Assembly: GCA_907165135.1 (NCBI GenBank)
Contig: OU015566.1
Location: 5,378,157-5,442,156 of the forward strand
Source of the DNA: Oikopleura dioica
Lineage: Eukaryota > Chordata > Appendicularia > Copelata > Oikopleuridae
DNA: 64,000 nt
Reading direction: 5' to 3'
The notes beneath the pieces are model-generated. The model saw nothing but the letters and a program-made list of their open reading frames with translations, was not told the origin of the DNA and made no database searches. This document shows positions 1 to 12,296 of the stretch, one piece after another; within the stretch, counting starts at the first letter, position 1, and each line of letters starts with the position of its first letter. A program made the position numbers and the translations under genes.

Positions 1-143
1 AAGGAATTTGAAGAATTAATTGCCGCTTCGTCAGTGATTTTTATATTAGTACTCTGATTACCTTTCATTTGGTGATTTGACTAGTGGAGAGCTAATTTTA
101 AACTTTCTTCCCATTTTTCTTTTCTCAATTTTTCTTCTTTCAG

Positions 144-2240
144 GTCGCTGCGGAACGTTTACAACAGCTGATGGACTGCGAGTCGGATACCTCGGCGGCT
201 CGGCGGAAGGAAAAGAAGGTTCTTCTGAATACCCAGTTCAGGCGAACGCGTGGAAGAAGCTAAAAGATCAGGTTCAAGGAAACACTTTGGACGTCTTTCT
301 TTCTTCCTGCTGGCCACTCGGCATCACCAACAATGGCAACAGCCCTGATGACCCGCGACTGCTCCAAGTCGGCAACTTAGAAATCGCCAGAGCGACCAGA
401 GAACTGAAGCCTCGCTACCACTTCGCCGGATTCGAACAGAAACACTACGAACGAAGACCTTACCAGAACAAGAGCGCGAAACTGCTGCAAATAACCAGAT
501 TTATTGCCTTGGCGAATGTTGGAAATCCGAATAAAGAAAAGTATCTCTACGCGTTTAATATTACTCCCGGAGAGTTGACAGCGAAGAAGCCAGAGGATTG
601 TACGGAAACGCCGTTTCCTGATGAAGCTGCTGCTAGAGCAAAAGGTACAATGATCTGTCATTTATAATCCAGAAGCCGCCTCGAGCGGCTTATCTAGCGG
701 AGAACTAGAAATCCATGTTGTTACTGTATCATTTTCAGCAAACGCTGGAAACTACAGATGGTCACTACCAGACGGACCAGAACTGAAAGACGACCCAGAT
801 GATCCAGACGCGATAGAAAGGAGAAAGCGGCAGCAGGCAATGACTGGCGAAGCGGGTGGAAAGCGACAGAGAAGGGATTTCGGTGATTGCTGGTTTTGCT
901 TGGGAGGAGAACATGTTCGAAAACACATGGTAAGTGGCGAAATTCTAGTGCTCCTCCTTGATAATTGATTCGAGGTCGTGTCTGTCGGAGAACACTGCTA
1001 CGTAGCTTTAGCACGAGGCGGCGTAAACAGCCAGCATGTTTTGATTCTTCCGATTCAACACTACCAGAGCTCGCTGACTCTACCGAGCGACGTTTCGGCG
1101 GAAGTAGAAGAGTACAAAAAAGCGCTGAGAGAAATGTTCAAGTCGAGAGGATTGAGCTCGTTTATTTACGAAAGAAATTACAAAACAGATCATATGCAGA
1201 TTCAAGTTTTGCCCATTCACAAGAAATATAAGGTACAGTTATAAATTCTAGGGGTTATAAAGACATAACTAAAACGGCTTTCGGATTCATTTGAAAATAA
1301 AACATCATTCTTTCTTCAAAGTTATCTTCGTTGCCTGATGCATCTTGCTAGTAATTTTTAGGCGTTCATTTCATTATTTTTTCAAATAAGAAGTCAAAAA
1401 AACGATGCTTAAAATACTGAATGAAACAGCTGGCTAAATCTCATACCGCGGCCCCCTGCAAAACTGAACCATTTTTCCCAATGGTTCGTTTAAAACTTGA
1501 ACCGAACCATTTCTATCTCCTTTGATAAAATTTATGTTTTCAGCAACATATCCCAACGGCTCTGACAAAAGTCGGCCACGGAAGAACGGACAAAAACGGC
1601 TACCCGATCGAAATCGACTTTGTAGAACTACCCATGCTTGTGGACATGCGATCAGCTGTTCCTGGCCCTAGAACGCCCTTCTTTCTCTGCGAAATGGACG
1701 ACGGAACAAGATTGCTTCATCGAGTCAGAGGAGGATTCCCGCTCAATTTTGGGAGAGAAGCAGTTTGCGAACTTATAAACAAGCCTGAAAAAGGTAATTT
1801 TGAATAATCTACTAGACTCATTATCTCCCAGCTCAAAGAAAAGCCATTTAATTTTAATTTCAAGCCGTTCTTTTTTTCAACCTAAAACCTAAATAGGCAT
1901 AATTGTCGACTTCTTTTTCGAAGTTTTCGACAAATCAAAATAAAGCATTTTCTGTTCTAGCCAATCAGAGGCCCTACCACCCCTAAATGACCCCATAATT
2001 TGGGCCAAAATTACCCCAAAAACTTTTTAAAATCTCCCCGGTTCTGCCAAAATTTGACTCAAAATTCTAGGCGACTGGAAAAACTGCGTCGTCTCAGACG
2101 ACCAAGAAGAACATTACGCTGGCAAGTTCCGCGAAATCTTCGCGAAATTCGACCCCTTCCTCGAACAAGACAGCAGCGACGAAGAATCAGAAGAAGCGAT
2201 CCAAAGTTCAGAAAACCCAAAAGAAATTGAAGCAAATTAG
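144..2240 (+). CDS. CWF19L1: CWF19-like protein 1, 5' partial
   Basis: Exons 144-644, 739-929, 975-1232, 1544-1793 and 2071-2240 join in frame to a stop. The order of blocks follows human CWF19L1 (recalled, not aligned by tool): a region containing LKPRYHFAGFEQKHYERRPY and RFIALANVGNP, then the CwfJ C-terminal domain with CWFCLGG, a HIT-like stretch HVLILPIQHYQS, and a tail GDWKNC with an acidic end. The family is linked to RNA lariat debranching and the spliceosome and is nuclear. The first exon starts in phase 1 after ttcttctttcag, so the N-terminal metallophosphatase-like part lies before base 1. Bases 1-143 hold the end of the upstream intron. A polyadenylation signal aataaa lies at 2277-2282. 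It is the first member of a same-strand cluster. Confidence 0.93.
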
Positions 2241-2347
2241 AGCTTTCTTTCTGCAAATAGGAAAATTTTACTTTTGAATAAAATGCGTTCAACTGCCACA
2301 AAATTACGAAAAATCAAACTCAAAAGCTTGAAAATCCGTTTTTAAGA

Positions 2348-2497
2348 ATGAGTTTTGCCGTTTCCCGAAGAATCTCTAGAAATTCGCCCATTCAGAAGAC
2401 TTCGAGAATTCGCGATAAATCTCTAGATGAGCTCGTGGATCCAAAAACCGCAATTCTTCCCCTTCAAAATTCAATTATAAAAGAGGATAAAAGGTAA
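2348..2497 (+). CDS. short ORF of 49 codons between CWF19L1 and the next gene
   Basis: ATG at 2348, stop at 2495-2497. The product would be a basic 49-residue peptide (start MSFAVSRRISRN) with no domain I recognise. It sits 107 bases after the CWF19L1 stop and 49 before the next ATG; acceptor-like AGs precede both ATGs (caaaag near 2325, cttttcaaag near 2539). It could be a small cistron of the operon or merely 5' leader of the following gene. No family support, so it is reported as possible only. Confidence 0.3.
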   Translation: MSFAVSRRISRNSPIQKTSRIRDKSLDELVDPKTAILPLQNSIIKEDKR

Positions 2498-2546
2498 AGA
2501 GAAGGAACCAACTAAATCTCACAAATTTTCTTTTCAAAGTTGAAAA

Positions 2547-3119
2547 ATGAGTGGAAAAACGAACGCCCAGCAAGCACTAATCAATGAATGGACAGCCCTA
2601 CAGCAGGAAGAGGAAGCGCTTGACAGTAAGTTCATGATGGAATCGAGAAGCCGCTTGCGGCTTAGAGCTATAAAAACAAAAAAAAACCGCGCTCTGCGGG
2701 GCACTTTCAATAACTGCCGTGTGATTTACCTGATGTTTGTAGGGGGAATTCGTTATCTGGCCGACCAGCTGAAAATCTTGGAACGCGACGAGCGGCGAAT
2801 CCGATACTCTATTCAATTGTTCGACGAAAATGAGCGGGCGAACAACTTGGAACTCACTTCTGGTCACTTTGATGAGGGATCAACTGACCAGCCTCAAGTT
2901 AATCAATCTCTTCCCTCCATTCTCCCACCCCCTTCTGCTCAATCAGAACAAATGCAACACCCAGAGCCAGTTATTGTGGAGGAAGAGGAGGAACAACTCG
3001 CTACAATTGAAGAAGAGTCAATGTCAGATGAGCAGGAGAAAATTCCAGAGCCGAAGAAAGCTAAAGAGCCAACTGGAAGAGTTTTACGAAGCCGAAAAAA
3101 CAAGAATCTTGCCAAATGA
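2547..3119 (+). CDS. small coiled-coil protein with acidic middle and basic tail (SNAPC5-like layout)
   Basis: ATG at 2547. A GT-AG intron is likely at 2626-2742 (gtaagttc...tttgtag, 117 bp, in phase), giving about 151 residues; reading through it would still be open, so 190 residues are possible. Residues 1-60 are a charged coiled coil (LQQEEEAL, LKILERDERRIRYS), followed by a Pro/Ser stretch, an acidic run (EEEEEQ) and a basic end with GRVLRSRK. The helical-hairpin start and acidic tract resemble SNAPC5 (SNAP19), the small subunit of the snRNA-activating complex, but similarity is by layout only. It lies 143 bases before the next ATG on the same strand. Confidence 0.6.
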   Translation: MSGKTNAQQALINEWTALQQEEEALDSKFMMESRSRLRLRAIKTKKNRALRGTFNNCRVIYLMFVGGIRYLADQLKILERDERRIRYSIQLFDENERANNLELTSGHFDEGSTDQPQVNQSLPSILPPPSAQSEQMQHPEPVIVEEEEEQLATIEEESMSDEQEKIPEPKKAKEPTGRVLRSRKNKNLAK

Positions 3120-3261
3120 ATTGAAAAATAAAAGCTCAAATGAAACAAAAAAAACTCTGTTTCCTTCGCATTTGCCTTTTCTTTGCCCTACCAAGCCTAA
3201 CCCTAGAATAAAGACGTGAAGCAGACTTGATTTTAAACCATTTTGTTTTACTAGAATTGTT

Positions 3262-4175
3262 ATGTCCTCCCCAAATCGCAGAAGCCCGACAAAAGGTCTT
3301 TCAAAAGACACGCAAAACTTGATAAACCAAATGATGAAGGACAAGAAAATCACCTGGAAAAAGCAGAAGGAAATCACCAAAGCGATGAGGGTCGGCCAGG
3401 CTCTTCCAGTTGAACGTAAGCTTTTCTCTCTCTTCAGAGCTTTAATTTGACCTCTTCATCAAACGGACGAGTATTGAGTTGAAAAACAAAAGATAGGAAC
3501 TAAAGCTGGCTAATTAAGTTTGTAGGTCAGATTGTCCCAGATTCTCGTCCATTATTGACCACTAAAGAGAAATCTTTACTCTGTTGACTTGTTTCACTGA
3601 AACTGGCAATTAAAGATAATCTTATTAAGCGGAACGAGGAAACCAGCCCTACGACATCAGTGAGCTGTCCACCCAAGAATCCCCCTCCAAATCCTTCAAT
3701 ATGACCTCTCGTTCGATCATCAACAAAGAATCTCGCGAAGACATCGAAAAACGCGGCGGCTACGAACGGCCCCAGTACAGAGGCGGCGTTTGCGTCAACA
3801 GAGATCACCTGAAAGACCAGTTTGTAAACAAGCTCGCTTTTGGAATGGAAGACCCTGTTCGCGAGTATCGAAAAATGAAGGCAAAAGAGCTCCAAGCGCC
3901 GAAAAAAGAGGCGGCGGACAGATTTACTGAGCTAGAAAACGAAATCAAAGAACGGGAAGAGTTTTTAAAAAGCATGGAAAAGCTCGGTCAAGGTCGGTTT
4001 TATCCCTATTTTTCTGAAAATGGACATGTTTTTAGGGCAAAAATACGAAGCCGGAATCAAAAGCGAAATTTCCTCGATCATCCGCGAAATGGAAAAGATC
4101 GATTTGGAACGAAACGAAGAGCTGGAACGAAAACGCGCTCAGATCCAGTCCAAAAATTCTAGCATCACAAATTAG
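3262..4175 (+). CDS. UPF0193 (EVG1/C22orf23) family protein
   Basis: Exons 3262-3415, 3630-3992 and 4036-4175 join in frame to give 218 residues, almost the length of human C22orf23 (217). Near the N-terminus is LIKxxMKDKK followed by a QKEI...ALP stretch as in the family, and the C-terminus carries the recognisable block ELENEIKEREEFLKSMEKLG, then REMEKIDLERNEEL. The family is of unknown function and is tied to ciliated tissues in vertebrates (general knowledge). The last intron is 43 bp. Polyadenylation signal aataaa at 4235-4240. It is part of the left-end same-strand cluster. Confidence 0.88.
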
Positions 4176-4298
4176 CCTTTCTGTTTGACTCTTCCATGTC
4201 TATTTTTATATAATCTGCTTCTATTTTTCTACTAAATAAACGCTCTCTTTTTTTACAGTCGAGCAACAGTATTCACTTTCAGAAGAAAAAAGAATGAG

Positions 4299-7200
4299 AT
4301 GAGTTTTTTCAAGGGTGGAAATAGCATTTCTACCCGCGAGCTTGCGGAAAAATGCGAATTACAAGAAGCACAGTTGAAAAAGACAAAGACTAGGCTTGCG
4401 AACCTAGTTGCTGCTTACAAGACACTTCAGGTTCGTTTCAGGTTTTATTTATTTATTACAAAAGAAGAATGTGTATGGTTTCAGATCAGTTCAGACAAAC
4501 CATTCAGAACTAATTGAGTATTTTGGTTCATTTCAAGTAAATCAGTTGTATATTTATCAATAGAGATCTCTGTTTTATCAGTTTCTAGCACTATTACAGT
4601 AAATTTTGACAAAAACCGTATATGGTCTATCCATGCTCTAAAAGTACTTTCGAAGTCATTTCATCGTTTTTGGTAATAACTGAACACCTCTTCGTACTTT
4701 TTATGCTTCACTAGCAGCTGATTTTTCATCCGTCGGGGATGGTGGACAGATGCAAGTCAGCTTTTTCGACAGCTGTTATTTATCCATTGATTCTATGCGA
4801 TTGAATTTCCGCTAAACTATATTTTTAGGATGAAAAGAACACCCTTGAAGAAAGCCTAGCAGCTCTTGCTTCCTCTCCGGAACCAGCCAAGTCTGAAACT
4901 GATCCGGAATCGACCGAGAATGGCGAGTCAAAAGACTCCTCGGAGAACGAAAGTCAATCCGACTCTTCCTCAGCTGATCAAGCAAAAATCGCCCGTCTTA
5001 CCTCTTCCCTCGCGCAAATGAGCGCCGAAAGGACGAAAATGCAGGAAACTTTCCAGAACGACCGGAAGAAGATGAAGCAAGAATTTGAGGAGCGATTTTC
5101 GAAGCTGGAAAAAGATCATGAAACTGCCGTTAGCGAGAGAAAACGCTATCTTGAAGAGCTGAACGAGTACAAAAGCAGCACTAAGGAGAGGATTCTTGCG
5201 ATGGAGGCGGAGACGAATGCTTCGAAAATTACAAACAGAGAGCTACAAAAGGTAAATTTGAGAGAAATTTCAATTTTCGAAGGGAAAAAATTCCTGCATT
5301 TGGACAAAACCTACTTTTATGAAAATAGATTTTTCTGACTAGCTATTATGAGTATCGTTCTACAATAAGTTACACCAAAGTTTCAAGGCATTTTATATTT
5401 TCGAATCGACGGTGAGGCTTGACGCTATCGTCAGAGAATCTTACCATAAATATCAGCTGTCGTACCACTAGATGCCGCGAGTAAAGATAACTGCATAAAA
5501 GCCTTTCTCGGAGGTAAAATTTTACCCCCGGAGGTTTGAGAAAATGATGCATTTTTTGCAAGTTTAGATACCGATATTGACCCTGGAGATACTTAAAAAT
5601 CCATTGAATAAATTACTACTGGAGAATTGAATGTTGGAATAAATATCTGATAACATGTTGAATTCGTGTTTTTTAGCAACTTAACTCCGAGCGCAAGAAA
5701 TCCGACGATTTCAAGCAAAATATCGCAACTCTGAAAGAAGAGCTGAAAAACTTGCAAAAGCGCTCTGAGGAAAAATCGAAGCAACAGGCTTCTGAATCCA
5801 ACGAGAATCTGACCAAGCAGTTCGACGAAAAACTAGAACAAGCGAAAAAGAAACTTGCGGAGAAAAACGGAGAAATAAAAAATATCAAAACTCGCGCAAA
5901 TGACAAAATTTCCGAACTCACGCAAAGTAATTCTTCGCTGCAAAAAACAGTTGACGAGCTTCGGGAAAAATTGAAGTCGACGGTGGAGGCAAATGAGACA
6001 AAAGTTTCGGAACTCGAAGATAGAATTACTGGAGTGACGAATCTTTGCTCAGAGCTTGAAAGGGAAAAGTCGGTGGAAGTTCAGAAGACTCTTGCACAAA
6101 AAGAACTCATTGAACAGGTATTTTCAATTTCTGTTTTTTTTTCAGAAATCACTTTACAAAGTTTTTGGACAATCATTTTTTCATTTATTTATCAAATAAT
6201 ATCAGAACTCATATTAAATTCAAAAAAAAAACAGACAGCCATACGAACTTCTTATGAAGAAAAACTGAAATTGATCAAAAGGCATCATTTCATAGAGATA
6301 CAATTTCCGTAGGACCCCGCTTCATCTTGTAATTTTCAGGGCTATCTTCACAGCCAAAAATTATCTGAATCAACTTCATGTAAATTTCTTGTCTTCTCAT
6401 TTTACGAATCCTCGATCATTATTTTTAAATTGATAATTGAAAGCGATTTCAGTTTCTTTATAAAGACTGGAACTTCAGTACTTTCGTCGGTGGCGCTCTA
6501 ACGTACTGAGTTAGGTCACATGTGGCATGCTGTTAGAGGACAATTTGAGGAGGATTACAGTAATCGACCTTATTTGCTTAGCCCATTTTCCATCCTCCGA
6601 GTCCTTGGTTGACCGATTTTTATCTCCCTTCATGTTATTTTTAGCGATCAAGTTCATTTTTAGCTGCGCGAATCCCAAGCCCTAACCTCGACAAACACAT
6701 CAAAAGACTCGGTCCAAGATGAGAAGCAAGACTACTTCCGTTTATTTATCCAGGCGCAGGACGACATCAAACAGCTGTCACTCGAGCTCGAAGAAACGAA
6801 AATCAAGCTCGTAAAAAAGGATGAAGAGGAAAAATCAGCGCCAAAGGCTCAGCCGGTCGGATTCGCGGATGAGCTGAAAGACGAGATCAAAAGTCTCAAG
6901 GCGACGCTTATCACCGTCAGGAGGGAGAAAGAAAAGCTCAAGCAGCAAATCGACGCGAACAACGAAGAGCACAGGATGAAACTAGAATCAGTGAAGATTT
7001 CAGGTTCTTTTCCTCGAATTCAAAATCCATCTCCAACCTTTCCTTAAGCGGATCAGCAAAAAATCGACTCCGAAAACCGCGCCAACGAAAAAATCGCCGA
7101 ATTCGAAGCCGAACTCGCCCAAATGCGAGAACGAAGTCAGAAGATTCTGGCTGACAAGGATAACGAAATCGAAATCCTGAGAAAACAAAATGACGGAGCT

Positions 7201-7845
7201 GAAAAAGAGCAGCCAGATTCGGTTGGTCAATTGATGCAAAATGGGGATGCTAATATTGATACTGCCTTGATTATGTACGCCGAACAGGTACAGTCGATTT
7301 TACAGTTGAAGATCTCCCTTCACTTTAGATTAGTTTCAAAATTTCCAAATCATGTTTAGTTAGCCCGAAAAGACGTAGAAATCAACACCCATCGGAGCCG
7401 TCGAAACGAGCTAGAATCGCGCATCCGCGGTCTCCAAGAAAAACTCGCCGAGTCCCAAGAAGAAGTTCATTCTTTCAAAGAAAAGATTCAAGCCCAAGAG
7501 CGTGACGACTCGCCTGCTTCCAAGGAGTACATGAGAAACTTGAGTAAGCTTGAGAAAATTTACATAAGAAGGGAGGTCTATTGTGTGATTTAGTTGTTCA
7601 ATTTCTGGCGGCTCCCGAAGGGACGAAGAAGAAATCGATGCTGGCGGCGCTGGAGACGATTTTACAGTTCACAAAAGTTGATGTTTTGTAAGTTTTCATC
7701 CCGTTTCGTCGTTCTTATTGCATTCTAGAGCGATGAAAAAGCAGTTCAAGCGCTAAACGAAGAGCCTCATACCTTCTTAGAATTTCTAGGTGCAATATTA
7801 AATACCGACTGTTATAACTTTTCCTTCCTCAACTCTTTTCTGTAA
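4299..7845 (+). CDS. GCC1: golgin GCC1/GCC88, GRIP-domain trans-Golgi tether
   Basis: Eight exons (4299-4430, 4829-5251, 5677-6117, 6664-7003, 7049-7287, 7360-7543, 7594-7687, 7731-7845) join in frame to about 655 residues; human GCC1 has 775. The N-terminus matches the GCC1 pattern (ELAEKCELQEAQLKKTKTRL...VAAYKTLQ), the body is long coiled coil, MYAEQLARKDVEI matches the block before the GRIP domain, and the end is a GRIP domain (EYMRNLIVQFLAAPEG...MLAALETILQF). GRIP domains bind ARL1-GTP at the trans-Golgi, and GCC1 helps capture endosome-derived carriers. An acceptor ttttttacag at 4249-4258 precedes the start, fitting trans-splicing. A two-codon upstream ORF at 4294 overlaps the chosen ATG. 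The last exon boundary is less sure. Confidence 0.9.
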
Positions 7846-7912
7846 CTCTTTTCAGCCTCTTTCAAAATAAAGTTCAGCGAAATTCAAAGTTCTTAAATGC
7901 ATCTTCAAAAGA

Positions 7913-8676
7913 ATGAGTCTGTACCAAGAAGTTCGACTTCATGAAAACGCCCGTGACCGCGAAGAAATCGAAAACCAGGCAGAATTGTATTCAATAATCA
8001 AGACTCTGCAAGAGCTCGAAAAGGCGAATATCAAGGATGCAATCAGCACGAAAGAGTACGAGAATCAGTGCTCAAGGCTCTTAGTGCAGTACAAAACTGC
8101 TCTTCCGCAGTCTGAGATAACATCTGGTGAGTTGTTCCGCCCATGAGATTTTCTTGCTGTTTCTCATAGAAAACTTATCGAAAACTATCGCTAATGAGAG
8201 CTGCTTTAGTGGAAGAGTTTGTGCAAAAATACCGTCTCGATTGTCGCTTGGCAATGGCGAGAATCAAGGAAGACAGACCGATTACGAACAGGGACAATAA
8301 AGGAAACCAAAATGTGCTCATCGCCGACGTTATTGCTGGCTTTATCTCGCTGCAAGGTCTGAAAGCAAGGAGGACTCTTATTATAAGTATTTTTTCAAGA
8401 TCGAATTCACTTGGAAAACTACTCGAAAGACAGTCTTTATCCGGAACTCCGCGAGCTCGTTGTCAATCTCGATCGAATGACGGACGTGCCTGAGGGAATT
8501 AAAGAATCGCAGAAATCCTGGGAGGCTGAGCTTCGACCCATGGCTGCGTCAGATGAAATCACAGGTTAACCAACCCTTTCGTTTCCAAAACAACCGGTTT
8601 TGTAGAAGAACAAGCTCGCCAGATGCTCTTCGATCTGGAACAAAGCTACAACGCATTCCGCCAATTTCTCGATTAA
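7913..8676 (+). CDS. VPS28: ESCRT-I subunit VPS28
   Basis: Exons 7913-8126, 8210-8356, 8400-8564 and 8606-8676 give 198 residues, near the usual length of about 220. Family blocks are plain: LYQEVRLHENARDREE, ELYSIIKTLQELEKA, YENQCSRLLVQYK, the core block RLDCRLAMARIKEDRPI, then DNKGNQNVLIADV, and the C-terminal four-helix end QMLFDLEQSYNAFRQFL. VPS28 links ESCRT-I to ESCRT-II in sorting ubiquitinated cargo at endosomes. The start lies 67 bases after the GCC1 stop, with an acceptor-like ctcttttcag between them, so it is probably a downstream operon cistron. Introns are 43 to 83 bp. Confidence 0.96.
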
Positions 8677-8856
8677 CCTTCTCTTCTTCCGTATTTCTTG
8701 TTCTTACTCTCTTCACTGTTCCCAGATCATGTAAAAATGCTCAAAAGATGAATCATCAAGACTTTTTTAATTGCAATTATTGATAAATCTGCTTTTTCAA
8801 ACTTTCAATCTTCATCAATAAAAACATTTTCAAAGAGCGAATTTATCAACGTAAGC

Positions 8857-11800
8857 ATGGCAGCAATAATGACCAGGCGAATTATTGCGGAAGATGATGA
8901 GTGGACGCTTCAGACGGTTCCGTTTCTAAGACAGATTGCTCTCAAAACTATTGGTAAGTAAAAAAGAAGTAAGGCAAGGAAATGATATTTTTTAGTTGCT
9001 AATTGGAATGATTTTCCTCACTTTTCCGAGCTGCCGGGCGAAAAGGAACGATCGGTACTCGTCGAAAAGCTCGCCCTCGACGTTCCACTTGAGAAAGCTG
9101 TTTTGATAGACGACAATACGTACTGGAAACGGCGGGCGGATGAGATTTGGGCACTGGTTCGACTTGACTCTTACTCGATATATTTTGAATAATAAAATTT
9201 TCCGCTCTTTGAACCAGATTAAAGCCAGTTTACGATATCGCTCGATATGGCGGCTCCTATAAGCGAATGTTCTTGGAAAAGACGCTGGAAGAGGCAATCG
9301 AGCATTTTGTCCCTAATCGAAGCGATATCGATGAATTGCGAAGAGTTGTAAACTTGGCCAAATCGGAAGTGAGGCGACTCAACATCGAGCAAATTTTACC
9401 CCCGATTCCGGACATCAAAGAAATTAACGAAGAAGACGACGATGAGGAAGACAGCCCTAGCCATATGGACTTGTCGCCCATCGTCGCGGAATTGAAAAAA
9501 CTAGAAGAATTCAGCATCCAATTCCAGGTCAAAAACGTCGGCATGAATTTCGAGTGGGGCTTTTTCACGGTAAGAATTGGGAGTAAAGATATTTGCAAAT
9601 AAATAAAAGGAATTTCATGACTTCCACTTTTCTATTGATCGAAAAATAAAAATTGACCCCGGAGATGCTTGAGGTGGCGACGGGGGATGAAATTTGCGGA
9701 AAATTACCGCAGACTCTCGTGTCGTTAAACCCCTAAATAAACCTGTTATCGCGGCGATCAAACGGATAAAATTTATATGGCGTTGTTTACTGTTTACCGT
9801 TGGGTTTTTTATGAAGAGGGGAATTTCCCAAAGCCGTTTCGCTTGCATGTATTTGAATGACTGAATTTTTCTACTTTTAAAAACCAAAAAACGACCCCTT
9901 GAACTCATTTCAAAATGGCCCTTGAGTATTTTTTTCGCAAACAATGGGTTCTTGAATGAGTTCATTTCCAAGCAGTATTATTTTCGCTCAAAACAATCAT
10001 TTCAATTAATTGAGCAGCCCAGTATGAGCCCGAGAAGGGTGGCTATACGGACGGGTGACCATAACTCAACCAAATGTCATCGATTTGCTGCCAGCTCAGG
10101 AAGTTATCAGCTCGCATGAAAGAAGTTTTTATATTGATCCAGAAATGCGTAGAAATGCTCAATTGCCTGTGAAATGGCAGAAAGGACTTATTATGAATTA
10201 TTTCTTCGAGAAATTTTTTCCCTCAACATAACTTTTAATACTGCTATGGCTTCATGAAATTGTCATGACATTGAAATGTTTCAACAACTACGTCACTCCC
10301 TACGTTACTTTTTCAGTCAACTTTATCACCAACAGGCTCAAATTTCCGCTCCCATGCGTTACAAAATGATGCTTTTTAACATATTTTTTTTTTGAATAGA
10401 ATAGAATCGTTTATTTACAGAAATATTTAAGTTTACGCAACACGATGCTTTAATGATTTCTTCGACAATGGGAACTTGTCCACAGCTGAAAGTACTTCGA
10501 CTGACGGAATCGCGACTGGACGATGGAAACGCTCGGATCATCATCAAATCTCTTCTCAAACATCCGAACCTTCGCGTCTTGGACTTGCGAAGAAATCATC
10601 TCAGATGCTCGGCTGCGAGGGCGATCGGAAAGGTGCGTAAATTAGAATTTCTCGGGCGGTTAGTGTTTCAAAAACTTCTTCATTTTGTGCGAGAAGCGGG
10701 CGCGGAGGGTTTTCTTCTTGATCTCGGGCATTTGTTGACCAGGGCGGAACATGCAAAGACCAGGTCCAGCCTAAAAAGAAACTCGGTCAGGCGGAAATAA
10801 GGGATGACAAGGGGAGCGGAAATTGTTGACAACTTCCGTTTTCCTTGACTTGTTAGTATTATTGTTGGAATAAAAGTAGAACTAGAATTTTTAGAATCGA
10901 GCTAAGAAAAGTGGAAGCTTTTGATCTAGATCCCATGGAGATTAATAATTATTTCTCGAGAAGTAAGCGCTTTAAATCTAATAAATAGATCTCATTAACT
11001 AATTGAACAATTACGGTTTTCATTGATCACTAGAAATCTTACCTCGCAAAGAAGACATCGGTGGTTTTTAATCTCTTTTGGGTTAGCTTCCATCATTTTT
11101 CTTTCGCTTTTCTTTGGGGAGTTTTTGAGGAATGAGAGGGAAGTCTCTTTTGTTATCTGCAAAAGGGAATAATTGAAAACCGTTTGTCGAGATGTGATGT
11201 TCCTCTGCGGGGCGTTTTCGGTTAAATTCGCGACAGATCGATCTCGAGCGCCGCCGGAGCGCAGTGTGGGATGCTGGCCAGGTGTTTCTTGTGCTGGCCG
11301 ATCGAAGCCTTTGATAAGAAATTACGCTTATGGTATCACTCGCAGGATCGGTGAAATCTGTCTTTATGGGAAATTTAATAGCGCGACAGGATGTGAGCAG
11401 ATGGTTTCGGCGAACTTGTCATTTGAAGATTTTATTTTCTCAGAAGGAAAAGCGGCTGAGAAACAGATGGGCAGGGTTGGGCATGGGAAGGGTAGAAGGT
11501 TTAGCGACTTATGGATGATTTTACGGAAGGGGGACAATTTCGGGTAATATTTTTTTGATGGAGTTTTTGAAGCTTTTGCGGTTGAAAATTTCTATTGAAA
11601 ATATAATTGTATTTCACGCTACAGATGATTTTTTCAGTAATCTGCATCGGCGATAATTTAATCCCCTTTTCAGCTTGTATCGACGGTGAATACGCTCGAA
11701 GAGCTCATCCTCGAAGACAATGAGATCGGAGACGAAGGCGCTGGGGCGATTGCTAATTCGCTTTTGAAGGATCTCACGAGACTCAAGACTTGGGATTTTT

Positions 11801-12296
11801 TCCTTGATTTTTCCCCTTGATTTTTCGTGTTTTGAAAAGTTTTTGGTTAGGGTTATCGATAAGAACCTAAACAGCTTTGCAAACAATAAGCAAAAATAAA
11901 TCCCAATCGGTAGAAACTGAATTTAACGCAAAACTTTATCAACGATATCGGTGGAGAGCTCATTTGCGACGCCCTCGAAAGCAACTCGACCCTGACGAAC
12001 TTGCATATTGCTGCGAATAATCTCGGAGAGGGATTTGGAAAGGCACTTTCCTGTAAGTACTATTGATTTTTCAAGTGCCCAATTTCCGGCGTTTTCTAGC
12101 TGTGCTGTCGAAGAATGAAACGCTTGAAGAAGTGTTGCTTGCTTCTTGCAATATTGGGGAAGAATCCGGCAAGAATCTTCAACACGCGATGCGGAGCAAC
12201 TCGACTCTGACTTCGATTGACTTGAGATTGACAGGAGTCACGCCTGATTCTGAACAGGCGATTCTCCTCAAAGTTGAAGAAAATCAAACGTTGTAA
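8857..12296 (+). CDS. TCTE1: T-complex-associated testis-expressed 1, dynein regulatory complex subunit 5
   Basis: Exons 8857-8953, 8996-9156, 9225-9569, 10432-10632, 11674-11787 (end uncertain), 11914-12052 and 12100-12296. The N-terminal part has IIAEDDEWTLQTVPFL and YDIARYGGSYKRMFLEKTLE; the bridge VGMNFEWGFFT leads to leucine-rich repeats (LKVLRLTESRLDD, LEELILEDNEIGDEG, LTNLHIAANNLGEG), and the end SIDLRLTGVTPDSEQ matches the TCTE1 end. DRC5 is part of the nexin-dynein regulatory complex of motile axonemes. Two introns are long for this genome (9570-10431 and 10633-11673). Exon 5 has no GT donor before its in-frame stop at 11818-11820; the best leucine-repeat spacing needs a non-GT junction near 11787. 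Confidence 0.9.

Noticed and set aside
10000-10070. 5S-rRNA-like look of the stretch with gggtggctatacggacgggtgacc
   Set aside because: The order of conserved 5S boxes does not follow, and the stretch sits inside a TCTE1 intron.
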